Shown piece after piece: positions 10,459-22,341 of a stretch of DNA of 64,000 nucleotides. The stretch is from Capsaspora owczarzaki ATCC 30864 (taxonomy: Eukaryota > Opisthokonta > Filasterea): the NCBI RefSeq assembly GCF_000151315.2, contig NW_011887292.1, positions 1,095,534-1,159,533 on the forward strand, in the 5' to 3' direction. A program made the translations under genes and the position numbers. The notes below the pieces were generated by a model. It was not told the DNA's origin. It did not search any database and saw only the letters and a program-made list of their open reading frames with translations. The stretch's first letter is position 1; each line of letters starts with the position of its first letter.

Positions 10459-13441
10459 ATGCGCAATTTAATGCTGCTGCTCGTTGCCGCAACGGTTGTT
10501 TGCGTTGCGAGTCTGGCGAGTGCGCTTGCGCCGACATCCTTTGTCGTGCATGAGACGTTTTTGAGCGCTCACTGGCAGGACGCGACAACGGAGGCCAAGC
10601 AGCGGTTTGTCGACCAGGCATCGCAGGAGGCCATTCGCGATATTCCCGACGTACAAGTGCTCGCTGCCGACCTGCTCATCCATCGCATCATCCCCAACCA
10701 CGACAAGGACTTTGTCTTGTCGCTGATTCCCCTTGCGAACGGCACAGAGTAAGCACTCGCCGTTGCGTCTGGCTGTGACACGCTTTGAAGGGGGGTCTTT
10801 TCGTTTTCCCCCCAATTATATTCACCCCGCTCGTACCTTTTGCGCTGGGACGTGGATTTTCCATCGGGGGTTTGTTCGCAAAACTTGGCATGGTCGACAC
10901 GTTGATCGATTTGCATTGAGTGCATTCTGGACGAAGGGGGGCCAGCTGGAGATTTTCCGTCCTCAAAGGACAAGTGTGAGGGCACACCTCGCGCCCGAGC
11001 GCTCACTTGACTGACTGCCTGCTTGTGCCCGTCCATCCGCAGACACGTCTTTGAAGTGGAAAGCAATTCGACTGCCATTTTCCTGCGCGGATCCTCTGGC
11101 GTTGCGCTGTCATCGGCTTTCAACTACTACTTGAAGGTACGCACATCTCGCACCTTTCTTTCAAGACGGCTGGCTCGATATCCGACGCCGCTATGTTGTG
11201 CCCAGCGCTAACTGCTGGTCTTGCGCGATTGCTCACCACCACCACCCCCCGCCTTCCGCCTTGCACAAACACCAAATAGTACGTCTGCAACGCCAGTCTC
11301 TCGTGGTCTGGGGATCAGCTCAACATCCCAACGACCCTGCCTCGCGTCCCTGCCAAGGTCCGCTCTGTCAGTCTCTTTGAATGGAACTACTACATGGTAG
11401 GTTTTCCCCTGCGAAAAAAACAAAACTCGCACTTTTATCCCCTTCAGTTTTGTTGGTCGTTCGTTCCTTTTTTTTTTTTTTCCTTTTCTTTTTTTTTTTT
11501 TTTCCTTCTTCTGCTTCTTCTTCTTCTTCTTGTTTGTGGTTATTGAAGAGAAATTTTTGATTGGATTTGATCGGACCGCAGAACGTCTGCACAGTCAGCT
11601 ACTCGAGCGTGTGGTGGGAGTTTGCCCGCTGGGAGCGCGAGATTGACTGGATGGCCTTGAACGGAGTGACCATGCCTCTGGCCTTCACCGGCCAAGAGTA
11701 CGTGTGGCGCCGCCTGTTCCACTTGTTCAATCTGACCGACTCGGACTTGTCGCCGTTTTTCGCGGGCCCTGCCTTCTTGGCCTGGGGCCGCATGGGCAAC
11801 ATCAAGGGCTGGGGCGGTCCCATCTCGCTCGAGTGGATTTACAAGCAACGCAATCTGCAGGTGCTCATCCTCCAGCGCATGCGAACCTTTGGCATGACCC
11901 CTGTTTTGCCGTCGTTTGCTGGCCACGTTCCGAGCGCGCTCGCCCAGCACTTCCCGAACGCAAACATCACCCAATCCTCGGACTGGAACAACTTCCCCGA
12001 CCAGTACTGCTGCGTCGGCTTCCTGGACGCGTCCGACCCTCTCTTCACGCAGATTGGTGCCGAATTCTTGCGCCTGCAGAATGAGACGTACGGCACCAAC
12101 CACCTGTACAACTGCGACCAGTTCAATGAGATGACCCCGGCCAGCACCGATCTTGGCTACCTCAAGCAGGCAGGTATGGCCGTCTACCAAAGCATGACCG
12201 CGTACGACCCGGCGGCGGTCTGGGTGATGCAAGGCTGGCTCTTCTTCAACGAGGCGGCGTGGTGGAGCAACGACCGCGTCCAAGCCCTGCTCTCCGGCGT
12301 TCCAGACGACCACATGATCATTCTCGACCTGTTTTCCGACGTGACGCCCGTTTGGAACAGACTCGAGTCGTACTATGGCAAGCCATTCATCTGGAACATG
12401 CTCCACGACTTTGGCGGCAACATTGGCCTGTACGGCATTCTGCCGTCCATCAACGAGGGTCCGTTCGCCGCCCTCGCCACGCCCGGCAACACCATGGTTG
12501 GCATCGGTCTGACCCCGGAAGGCATCAACCAAAACTACATTCTGTACGAGTTCATGATGGAGAACATGTGGCGCAGCGCGCCGGTCAACCTGCCGACGTG
12601 GGTGGACGCCTTTGTCGGGCGGCGCTACGGTCCCTCCACCCCCGCAGTTGCCAAACTTGCCTACCAGCAGCTTCTTCAGAGTGTCTACAACTGCACGAAC
12701 GGCCAGTACTCGGTGACCAAGTCGCTGCTTGAAATCCGTCCTGCCGTCAACATGTCGCGCAACGGATTCATGCCCACCAACCTGTACTACGATCCCGGCC
12801 ACGTCATTCTTGCTGTCGACCACATCCTGGCTGCCGCCAAGAGTGCTCCCCAGCTTGCGTCCGTCGTGCCCTTCCGCTACGATGTGGTCGATTTCACGCG
12901 CCAAATGCTCAGCAACCTCGCTATTGACTTCCACAGCAACCTGACGCTTGCCCTGACCAGCAAGCAGGCGCATCTCGTGCACCTCTACGGTCAGGGAATT
13001 GTTGGGCTGATTGCCGATCTGGACGAGCTGCTGGTGTCGGACGCGCACTTCCTGCTCGGTCCGTGGCTCGCCGCCGCGCGCTCGTGGAGTGAAAACACTG
13101 CCGCGCAAGATCTGCTCGAGTTCAATGCTCGAAACCAAATCACTCTGTGGGGCCCAAACGGCGAAATCACCGATTACGCCAGCAAGCAATGGGCGGGCCT
13201 CATGTCCTCCTACTATCGGCCACGGTGGGAGCTGTTTGTGTCGTTTGCCTCCGCAGCTGCAGAGTCTGATCTTCCGTTCAACGACGCTGCATTCAACGCT
13301 GCCGTCCTTGAGGTCGAGAAGGCATGGCAACACTCGCACCACAACTTTACCGTCACCCCTCTCGGCGATTCCATCGCCATCGCTACTCGACTTCGGGCCA
13401 AGTACGATGCGGTTTTGCGTGCCTCGACTCGGATGTTGTAG
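10459..13441 (+). CDS. NAGLU: Alpha-N-acetylglucosaminidase (GH89)
   Basis: Four exons, 10459-10748, 11043-11136, 11280-11396 and 11582-13441, encode 786 residues. Residues 1-22 are a signal peptide (MRNLMLLLVAATVVCVASLASA). The family body is almost collinear with human NAGLU: VWWEFARWEREIDWMALNGV, GPAFLAWGRMGNIKGWGGP, FGMTPVLPSFAGHVP, the catalytic-region CDQFNEM, AVWVMQGWLFFNEAAWW, FIWNMLHDFGGNIGLYG, GIGLTPEGINQNY and YDVVDFTRQ. GH89 removes terminal alpha-GlcNAc, in animals from heparan sulfate in lysosomes. Several NxS/T sequons fit a secretory or lysosomal protein. The final exon also reads openly on the opposite strand for over 600 codons; that is a shadow. Confidence 0.96.
11470..11533. 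repeat. Pyrimidine tract in NAGLU intron 3
   Basis: Two T runs followed by (CTT)n, directly ahead of the acceptor at 11580-11581. It probably acts as an extended polypyrimidine tract. Confidence 0.7.
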
Positions 13442-13793
13442 GAGTCGTTTATCTGGATGTGACTTGGGTGAGATGTTTTGTGTGTGTGTGTGTGTTTGTG
13501 TGTCTTTCATCAAAAGTGAGTCGCTTGTTGCGATTGTTCCATCACCTGCGTTCAGCTATTGTCTTTATCCAGCCATTCCCGTGAGACAGAGTTGCCTCTC
13601 GTACGTGTTCAACACTTTTTCGCAAAGTTGGTTGCTGTTGGTTCAAATTCGGAAGTTTTGTTTCACTCCCATTTCTCGCGTTTAAGGCTGCGCTTTTTGT
13701 TTGCTTGGCCTTGTTGTCTCTCCGGAGCCCGGCGCAAGAGATAGAAAACTGAGTGGGACAGGCAGCTCTCCCGGGGCATTGAGGCCCACATCC
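13442..13793. other. Intergenic, NAGLU to PIAS-like gene
   Basis: Short (TG)n at 13478-13501 in the presumed NAGLU 3' UTR. The frame of the next gene is open from about 13701 but has no ATG until 13794. Confidence 0.5.
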
Positions 13794-16700
13794 ATGCCAT
13801 CCGCTATCGGGAGTGAGGAGGCCGCGCGGTCGTCACAACCGCCAGCGACTGAAACAAGTCCGAGACCGCTCTCCAACCCGATACCGCCCGCCCGAGATGC
13901 CTTATCGCAGGCTCGGAGTCATCACACTGGATCACAAGCGTTCGGGAGGATGACATCGCTGGCTGCGCGCCAGGCCGCCGTTGCACGCCATTCTCGAGCA
14001 GCGGCGCCGAGCACCACCAGCACGCAGGCTGCTGCCGAGGTCTCAGATCGCATCCGTTCTGCAGCCATTGCGCATTCTAGACCAAGTGCAGCCAGACCGT
14101 CTGGCGCATCGCCGGCTCCTTCTCCAGGGGCAACCCCGAGCCCATCCCGAGGGCCACAGAGTCGCTCAGACGCTGCCCGATTGTTTGCAAGCACGCCTTG
14201 GAGTGGCTCCTTGACAGCAGATCTCAGACGACAGCTGGTGAATCTCAGCACGGAAGCCATGAGAACGCTCGCACTGTACGAAATTCACAAATTGACGCTC
14301 GTTCGGAGTGGTTGTTGACTTTGCTGTCGACCTTGCGTTGTTCTTCTTCTTCTTGATCTCTGTTTTGTTTTCGCTCTGTATAGCGAGACATCACCAGGTG
14401 GAATTTTACAAACCCGGACACGGTCGGGAATGCTGGAGGCAATTTCACGGAATTTGGATGCCAATCCAGGAAGCTTGGCAACCGTCCAGCGTCACCTCGG
14501 GTGTGTAGTCATGCTGCTGCCAAATGCAAACCTGAGCGATATTGCATTGGGTTGTGGGGGGGTTAGTGTGAGGTCATTTTTGTTTGACAACCCGACTCAT
14601 CTGTCGACATCTAGTCTCGCATCTTCCTCGCCGTCTCAGCAGGCGCCAACACGAGCTCATCGGGACGCTGTCAACCCAGCACCCTCCACGGTTGACCTGC
14701 AGCGAGCTCGGAATGTTCTACTTCAATCAGCCTTGGGTCTGCAACAGCAATCAGTGCCGCAGGGTCCATCCACGTTTTTCCAAGCTCTTCAAGCCTCGAG
14801 TCGTGCGCCCACACCAGATCGGCTTGGCTACTTTTCTCAGCATGCTCCGGTTTATGGCTTTGAGTCTAATCCCTTCTATCCATGCGTTGCCGAGCGTTGG
14901 AGAAACCCACTGTTTGCCGTGCATTTCGGTACGGGCAGGATTTCGGAAACTATCAGTGCGCTGTCGTTGCTAATACTGTTCCGTGCTGGTTTTGTAGCTG
15001 CAGGCGAGGCTGAGGCTAAAGAAGTCGTTCTGGCGCCCCAGAGAACAAGAGATATCGAAGCCATACGAACACTTCAGTAAGTGCTCACCCTTTTTTTGTT
15101 GTTGTTGTTGTTGTTGTGGACAGCGTATACTGACCTCTTAGCTCTAGCGGCGATTCATTTCGATTCGTGCTGCGAATTTGTCCACTGCACAAGTCCTACA
15201 CACACTTTAAAGACGGTCGACTTGTCTTCCACGATGCGATGCCGCAAGACTGCGAAATCGTCCTCAACGACACGGTTATCAAGCACTCGGTATGATGCAT
15301 GCGCTTGGTTGCCTCCGTTGCCAACGTACTAGACATCGACTCGATCATTTTCGGTTTTTTCCCTGTCGCTCGAATAGTGCGAATCCACTGCTATCAAACA
15401 CGAGGCCTTTGATGTGACCCAGTTTCTGCTCTTGCCGCTGAGCAAACTCAAGCTCCGTGTGTCTTCCTCTCGCTTTCGTGTATGTCATGCTTGCATTCTG
15501 CAGCTTTCGTGGCTATGCACTGACTTCTTGGCTCGCTTTGTGTCGCGAGACATTTGCAGTCTCTCTATGTGGCATTGCACTTTGTTGATGTCGTCACTCC
15601 TAGCTTGCTCCTGAGCAAGTTTGTGGCAGCTGCTCAATCGAGTGTGGAAGAGTGTGAACTCAAACGTACGAAAGTCTTTGTTTTCGTTTTTTTGTTTGTT
15701 TGTTTGTTTGTTTGTTTTTCGTTTGTTTGTTTGTTGGGGGGGGGGGGTTGCGGCGAAACCCAAAAACGGCATCCTCACTCGCTGCACTTCTGACAGTCTC
15801 AAAAATTCTTCATGCAACCAACGGCGAAGACATTTCCTCCGTTGATAACATCTTGCCTTTAACATGCCCTGTAAGGCTGTCCAATGTGCGGCGCTCGCTT
15901 TCTTCTAAGCTCTGGAGCCGCTCACTTGCACGTCTTTTGTAGATTTCGAAAACTCGTATTCGCACAGCGGCTCGGTTTGCCAATTGCAGTCACATTCAGT
16001 GCTTTGATTTGGGCAACTTTTTGCAGGTGATTGAGCACAACGCTCTGCTCAAGTGTCCGATCTGCAATAATCGAGTGCCAGACAGCGTGCAAGATTATTT
16101 TGTGATTGATAAGTACGCTGGTTCAAACGCTGTTACCGGGACTGTTTCTGCTTTTTTTGGCGGCACTGACTGAGAAGGTTGCGGTGTTGTTTGTTGCACC
16201 GTCAGGTTTGTGAGCAATATTGCAGCCCAGGCAAACCAATCGATCTTGCAAGTTAGAATTCAACCCGTCGGCAATCGCGTCCAATGGGACGCGCTCCTGC
16301 CAACCGACGCTTCTCATCAATCACCGGCAGCACTCGCTTTCTCTGGAAGCGCTCAATCCTCTGAGACAAATGTGATTGACTTGACCGACATCGACGACAA
16401 CGCTCCGGATGACACGCCCCTGGTCGGAGTCTCAGTTAAGCTGGAAGCGCCCGATTCTCCAGTCCTCGTCACCGCCAGCAGCCATCAGCAGTCCACGAGC
16501 AGCAACAGCAGTAGCTTGCCTTCGCCGCAATATTTTGCGATGCCGTCCTTCGTTAGCAACCCTGTCGCCGAAACCGCAATGAGATCATCCTCGAACATAC
16601 CACCGCCTGCCATTGCTCCTCGCAGCATTCAAGGTGGCATGGATGTTGGCACCGGTGGTGACCACGACGTTGCCGGGGAAAGTGCAGACAGCGACGAGAA

Positions 16701-17052
16701 CGACAACGAGCTCGGCAACGATGATTCTCAGGACGTCCAATCGCTGAGTTCTGGCAGCGACCTGGACTTGGTTGGCGACTTGCAGAATCAACTTGAAGAT
16801 GACGATTTCGCTGAAATGAGTTCGGAAGACGATCTTTTCGCTGAAGCGAGTTCGGAAGACCAAGACGCGAGTGGCCAGAGCCGACAAAGCTCCAAACGTC
16901 CGCATCTATCACCCGAAAGTTTCCTAGAGCCTGAATCGGACGAGGAGACCAATGAAAATGGGAGCGACGGCCCATTTAGCATGCCTCCGCATGTGTCAAG
17001 AAAACGTGCTCGCCTTGACGAGCAAGACGAGCAAGACATCGACGAAAATTGA
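13794..17052 (+). CDS. PIAS: PIAS/Siz-type SUMO E3 ligase (SAP-like, PINIT, SP-RING, SIM)
   Basis: About ten exons. Ones I could place firmly start with 13794-14307, 14398-14500 and 14615-14928; later ones lie at about 15145-15291, 15378-15457, 15560-15662, 15800-15870, 15943-16113 and 16206-17052. Exons 1-2 join to give ALYEIHKLTLVR-SGIL...TRSGMLEAI, a SAP-like helix pair. The PINIT region includes NPFYPCVAERWRNPLF and DSFRFVLRICPLHKSYTHF. The SP-RING has NCSHIQCFDLGNFLQV ... CPICNN, the zinc ligands of PIAS proteins. The last exon encodes a long acidic tail beginning with VIDLTDIDDN, a classic SUMO-interacting motif, and ends in a Lys/Arg patch. PIAS ligases bring Ubc9-SUMO to nuclear substrates. 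The family is clear; small exon edges in the middle are less certain. Confidence 0.9.
15689..15748 (+). repeat. TTTG tetranucleotide repeat and G run in PIAS-like intron
   Basis: About a dozen TTTG/GTTT units followed by a run of ten G, all inside an intron ending before the exon at about 15800. Confidence 0.75.
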
Positions 17053-17391
17053 CAAAATAGAAGAGCCAGGCAAACGAAAAAAGCCTGAAGCAATCTTGAG
17101 ATGGCTTGGTCATGTACACAACACTAGTATTAATATTTGATTTCCCCCTCCCCTTGGAATTGTGAGCATTTGGGTTTGCTTTTTCGAGGGTCATGGCAAC
17201 CAAAAGGAAAGTACTCCCATCCGCAGGAAAGTAGAATGTTACATTTGGTTTGAACAAGACCAGGATGACACAATGTCAAAATGCAAAAGCAGAGCGACAC
17301 TCGCAGGCCAACGATTTTTTTTTTTTTTTTTTGTGTTGAAAAGAAGCAGAAAAAACCATTACAAAAAAACAGAAAAGTCCATACAACAGAT
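17053..17391. other. Convergent 3' region, PIAS-like / ETFA
   Basis: 339 bp between two stop codons. A T run lies near 17317-17333. No gene seen. Confidence 0.6.
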
Positions 17392-19049
17392 TTACTTGGC
17401 CTTCACCTTCGAGGAGAGCTCGGGGACGGCCTTGAACAAGTCCTCGACAAGACCAAAGTCAGCGACTTGGAAAATCGGAGCCTCGGGGTCCTTGTTAATG
17501 GCAACAATGGTCTTGCTGTCCTTCATGCCAGCAAGATGCTGGATGGCGCCGGAAATGCCGATGGCCATGTAGAGTGTAGGGGCAACAATCTTGCCAGTCT
17601 GGCCGATCTGGAGGTCGTTGGACACGTAGCCAGCCTCGACGGCAGCACGAGTGGCACCGACGGCGGCGCCAATCTTGTCGGCGAAATCGTACAGAATCTT
17701 AAAGTTCTCCTTGCTCTTGAGCGCACGGCCACCAGAAACAATAACCTGGGCGGCAGCGAGCTCAGGGCGATCGCTCTTCACGAGCTCCTGTCCGACAAAG
17801 ACGGACTGGGTCTGATCGACAGCGCCGTCGGAAGAGGACTCGACAGCAGCCGAGCCACCGGTAGCGGCAGCAGGCTCGAACGCGGTCGTGCGGACAGACA
17901 CCACCTTGACAGCATCCGTTGACTGGACGGTGGCAATCGCGTTACCGGCGTACAGGGTTCGGACAAACGTGTCCTCGGACTTGACGCCAATGATATCCGA
18001 GATGGGCGCGACATCGAGCTTGCCAGCAATGTTGGGGATGATGGCTGTATATCGCAAGAACGCGTGGAAGCGAGATGTGTGGTCGAGATCAGCAGCAGCA
18101 GCAGCAGCAGCACACAAAAGCAGCAGCAATCAAGCCAAGAAAACAGCTGGAAAACTCACTCTTGCCAAAGGTCGTGGCAGGGGCAACAATGTGCGTGAAG
18201 GGGGTCTTCTTGTGCGCAGCAATCACAACGGGGGTGACGGCCTCAGTCAGCAGGCCCTTGAGGCCAGCGTGCTCGACGGCAACGACCTTGGAGACACCCT
18301 TCACCTTGCTGACCGTGTCGGCAACCGCCTTGGGCGATGCGCCGGCGACGAGCACGGTAATGTTGCCGCCAAGCTTGGAGGCCGCGGTGATTGTGTTGAG
18401 GGTGCCAGCGGCGAGAACGGCGCCGTCGTGCTCGGCAATCACGAGCGTTGACGCAAAGCGCGCAGACGCCGACGAGAAGAGGCGAGCAGCAGCAGTGGGA
18501 GCGGAAACCAAGCCGGTCTGTCCGTTTCAAACCCAGATCGTGAGTGTTTGTGTTCGTTCCCTCCATTTGTTTCGTCAAAGCGAACGAGGGGGGTGGGGTT
18601 GAGGGTGAAAGGGGTCCATCGACCAAGACAGAAGGAGAGGAGGAAGTTGGGATGGATCCTAACAGACTGCAGTGTGGTTGGAAGTTCCAGCCCCCCCCCC
18701 ACCTTCTACAGACGCAGTCAAGTATCTCCCTCCTCTTCCTCTTTGAGAGAGTGAGGGACCCCTCCTTCAGCTGGAAGGCGGCAGTGAATCAAACGAGAGA
18801 GAGATCGCTTCCTTTTTTTTTTTTTTTTTTTTTTTGTTGGTTTGTGTGACAGCAGGTCTCGTCCCTTATGCAGGGCACCCCGTCCAGCCTGCCTGCCTGG
18901 AGGGAAGATGAGGAGAGCAAGAGAGAGACAGAGAGAGAGAGAAACTCGGACTCGATGAAAGGAACGACGACGAGGTGCGTTTGTCAAGAGGGGAAAGCAG
19001 GTGATTTTGCCGTCCTCTTCTCGTGGATGAACAATCTTACACGAAGCAT
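17392..19049 (-). CDS. ETFA: Electron transfer flavoprotein subunit alpha
   Basis: Three exons, 19049-19041, 18517-18160 and 18044-17392, give 339 residues (human 333). Exon 2 holds a Ser/Ala/Arg leader ([20 protein letters not shown]) and the N-terminal domain ([20 protein letters not shown]). Exon 3 holds the FAD-binding C-terminal domain: [40 protein letters not shown] and [20 protein letters not shown]. The protein passes electrons from matrix acyl-CoA dehydrogenases to ETF-QO. Exon 1 is inferred: ATG-CTT-CGT followed by a near-perfect GTAAGA donor, in phase with the acceptor before exon 2. It completes a presequence starting [15 protein letters not shown]. If wrong, the real first exon lies elsewhere between 18.55 and 19.3 kb. 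Exon 2 has no in-frame ATG upstream. Confidence 0.94.
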
Positions 19050-19361
19050 TGTTTGGGGGGAAAAGAGTGAGCGGCGAGACGGAATATGGGAGATTAGATT
19101 GAATTGTAAAGGTTATCGCGAATACTATGTTAGATCGAGCGTTTGAGGGGGGGGAATTGTAACGGAGTGGATTGACAAAGAGCTCGCAAAGCATCAGTCC
19201 AGCTCTTCCCGTTGAACCCATTCATGCTGTCTCTTGCGTCCCATAGCTTCAAAGCATAACGTAGAATCTCGCTTTATCAAATCGCACAGCTTTCCCCCCA
19301 AAAAGCAGAAGCAAAAGCAAGCAGCAACAGAACTCACTCCTCTCAAACTCAACCTCCGAAC
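19050..19361. other. Divergent promoter region, ETFA / AIMP1-like
   Basis: 312 bp between two start codons. An extended open frame on the minus strand shows no resemblance to anything and is probably leader sequence. Confidence 0.5.
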
Positions 19362-21041
19362 ATGGCTTCTGTGATTGCGCGCAACGCCATTCTCGCTGAT
19401 GAGGCCATCCTCGCACTGAGCACTCAGCTGCGTGTTCTCGAGACTGCCGCTCGTACGTCTGTGGTTGTCTGTCTGGTCCTTCTTTGTGCTTGCTTGGTCG
19501 GCCTTTTCTCTTTGTCTTTTTTTTTTTTTTTTTCTTTTGTTCCTCTCCTTTGTCTGCATCCTTCTCCGTTCGCGCTCTTCTTCACCAACTCACGCAATGT
19601 CTGCTTTGTCTGTGCATTTTGTCGCGCTCTCGTGGCTCGTGGTCTTGGCAGGCGAGCGCGGTCTCCTCGCCGACTCGGTAAGCTCAATCGCTCTGCTCTT
19701 CTTCCTCGTGGCTTTGCTTTTTTTTTTTTTGCTTCAAACATCCACCGCAGACGTCGATCGGAGAGCGCTCCCATCGCAGCACTGTTGTGTCGAGCATTTG
19801 AGCGATACAAGACATCCAAAATGATCTGACGCCCGCGTGACGCACACAACAAAGAGGCCGAGGGCTAGATGGCTCTGTTCAGCAGTGCGCTGACATAACT
19901 CGATCCGTGTTGTCTCATTCTAATGTAGAGCGATCCCAAGATCCAACAGCTGCAGTCCGAGAACGCTGCATTGCGCAAGGCGGTGGCGGACGCCAAGCAG
20001 ACGCTGATCGACCTGGAACGCAGCCACGGCCGCAGTGAGTTGAGTTTGTCGTCTTGGTTGTGCGGTCTTTGTTCACATGCCACTCATGCCATGAGCACGC
20101 CGCGCTGCGTCTGCTACCTTTACACGAAAACTACACAAAACAAACCAAAAAACAGCTGTTGTTGATGCTCCTTCTGCATCGGCCGCTGCTGCTTCCACTA
20201 GCGCCCAACCAATCTCGCAAGCCGCCAAGGGCAAGGCTGCCAAGGCGGCTGCCGCTGCCACCCCTGCAGCTGCTGCCGCTCCTGCTGCGGACAAGAAGGC
20301 AGAGGCTGCGCCTGCCGCCAAGGACAAGGGCAAGAAGGCCGAAAGCAGCGCTCCTGCCTCGACCGACGCCCCCGCTGCCGGCGAGGACGCCAAGGTGCAC
20401 CAGCTCGACTTCCGCGTTGGCCGTATTGTTTCTGCCAAGAAGCACCCCGACGCCGATTCGCTCTATGTCGAGGAGGTCGACCTCAACGAGGGCGGCAAGC
20501 TGCGCACCGTCGTCAGCGGCCTTGTCAAGTTTGTCCCCATCGAGCAGATGCAAAACCGCCTGGCTGTGCTCCTCTGCAACCTCAAACCCGCAAAGATGCG
20601 TGGCGTGCTTTCTGAGGCCATGGTCATGTGCGCAAGCACCCCCGACAAGGTCGAAATCCTCGATCCCCCAGCAGGCGCTGTTCCCGGCGATCGCATTGTT
20701 TTCGCCGGTCACGAAGGTACACGCTCATTTCCCTGGAGAGTTGGTTGGGGCAGATAAAAAATGGCGAACGTGGCGCCTCGTTTGTTTGTTTCGAGCTCAT
20801 CGGTTGCTCAATTTGTTTGTACGGTTTTATTGTTGTTTGTTTGTTTGTTTCTTTTATCCCCGTCGTGATCGCAGGCAAGCCAGACGAGCAACTCAACCCC
20901 AAGAAGAAGACCTGGGAGACTCTTGCTCCCATGTTCAAGACCAACGACCAGCGCGTCGCGACCTTCAACGGCGTTCCGTTTTCAGTGGATGGCAAGGGTG
21001 TTGTCAGCGCGCCAACGCTTGCCAACGTCCAGGTCAAATAA
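19362..21041 (+). CDS. AIMP1: AIMP1/p43 (EMAPII-domain) tRNA-synthetase cofactor
   Basis: Five exons, 19362-19452, 19652-19677, 19929-20034, 20156-20716 and 20875-21041, give 316 residues against 312 in human AIMP1. Residues about 1-75 are helical and Leu/Ala/Glu-rich ([20 protein letters not shown]). An Ala/Lys/Pro linker follows. From about residue 150 comes the tRNA-binding OB-fold and EMAPII-like extension: [72 protein letters not shown] and [20 protein letters not shown]. The same module occurs in Arc1p and in the C-terminus of animal TyrRS, but the stand-alone form with a helical N-terminus fits AIMP1 best. It scaffolds the cytosolic multi-synthetase complex and binds tRNA. Exon 2 is only 26 bp. 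Confidence 0.95.
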
Positions 21042-21618
21042 ACGACGCCGTTTGCACCCAACGACCCAATAATAAAAAAACGCATTCTTGACATGTTCCA
21101 GTTCAACGTCCGTCTGAGTATTTTTGTTTTGAACCTCCAAAAAAGAAACAACGAAAAAAAAAAACCAAGTCAAAAAGTAAAAATAAAAACAACAACAAAT
21201 AATCACAAAAAAAAAAAAGTTTTTCTTTTGCGGTTGACATCATGCAAAAAATATACAACAAGTTCACTGCGCAGCTGAATGTCAACGCAGGGTCGCTACC
21301 ACGCGGATTTCGTACAAACATGTCTGAAGTGACAATTCTGCACAACACTACTCAACAACGTGCAACGATGGCTGGAACCAACAATGGCGAAACAAAAACG
21401 CCACTCTTCAAGCTTTGACATCTTTTTTTTTTTTTTGCTTTTTTTTTTTTTATTGAAACTCGCTTCATTTACTCCTCAACAACTTTTCGTCTGAATTCCC
21501 CCCCCCCTTCTTTTGCGCTCGGAGAACTTGCAACCAACAACAGACAGAAAGAGGTTTTGACTTTTTGCAGGCTCCAGCTCCCTCCTCCTGCCCCCGACAA
21601 CCCCCCCGCGCCGCCTTG
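21042..21618. other. Intergenic, AIMP1-like to Notch-like gene
   Basis: 577 bp. AAT AATAAA-like sequence at about 21067-21077 may be the AIMP1 poly(A) signal. A/T homopolymers are at 21207-21219 and 21422-21451. No exon seen. Confidence 0.6.
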
Positions 21619-22298
21619 ATGTATCCAGGCCGCCAGCACAGGGCCACAAAAGGTCTTGGGTGCGGCTTGCTCCTGCTCTTGGTGTGCAGCGCCGTTGCGC
21701 CAGCTCTCCTCGCCACCGCGCAGCAGCAGCATGATGCACCCTCAGCTACACAGGCTCTGGCTGGTCCAAGAGCCCCCGAACAACAAGCCGGAGCGATGGG
21801 CCACGGTTTGACAGCAAATGCAAGGTAACCTAAAAGCAAAAAAGAAAGAAAAAAAATAGAAAAAAAAAAAAGGCCGACACGTTTCTCGTCCCGCAGCTTA
21901 CGGTCTGCTCAGCGCGTCGCGAGTGGGGCGCCGCGTCCGTGCAGCCAGCGTGAGAGTGCAGGTTTGTATCTGCCTGTTTCCGAACAGGCCGACGCGGCAA
22001 CAGCACGACGCAAGGCCATCGAACATGGCTGAACTCGCAAAATGCGGTGCTTCCCTTTTTTTTTTCGTTTTTTTTTTTTTCGTTTTTTTTTTCGTTTTTT
22101 TTTTTTCTCCTTATGACCCCTTTCGCTTCGGCATTGTGTTTTCGCGCGGTTGCTTGGCTCGCTGCCTGGATGAAGTCCCACTGCGCACAGTGAACGTGGT
22201 TGTTGTTGCCATTGTCATCGTTGCTCTCCTGATTTCTTTCCGCGAGCCAAAACCCAGCAGAATCCTCCATCCCGCAAAACTCGATCAAACTCGATGAC

Positions 22299-22341
<43 letters not shown>

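Noticed and set aside
11540-13513. 657-codon open frame on the minus strand
   Set aside because: It lies wholly antisense to the NAGLU last exon, shows no domain, and is a by-product of the GC-rich third positions of the real gene.
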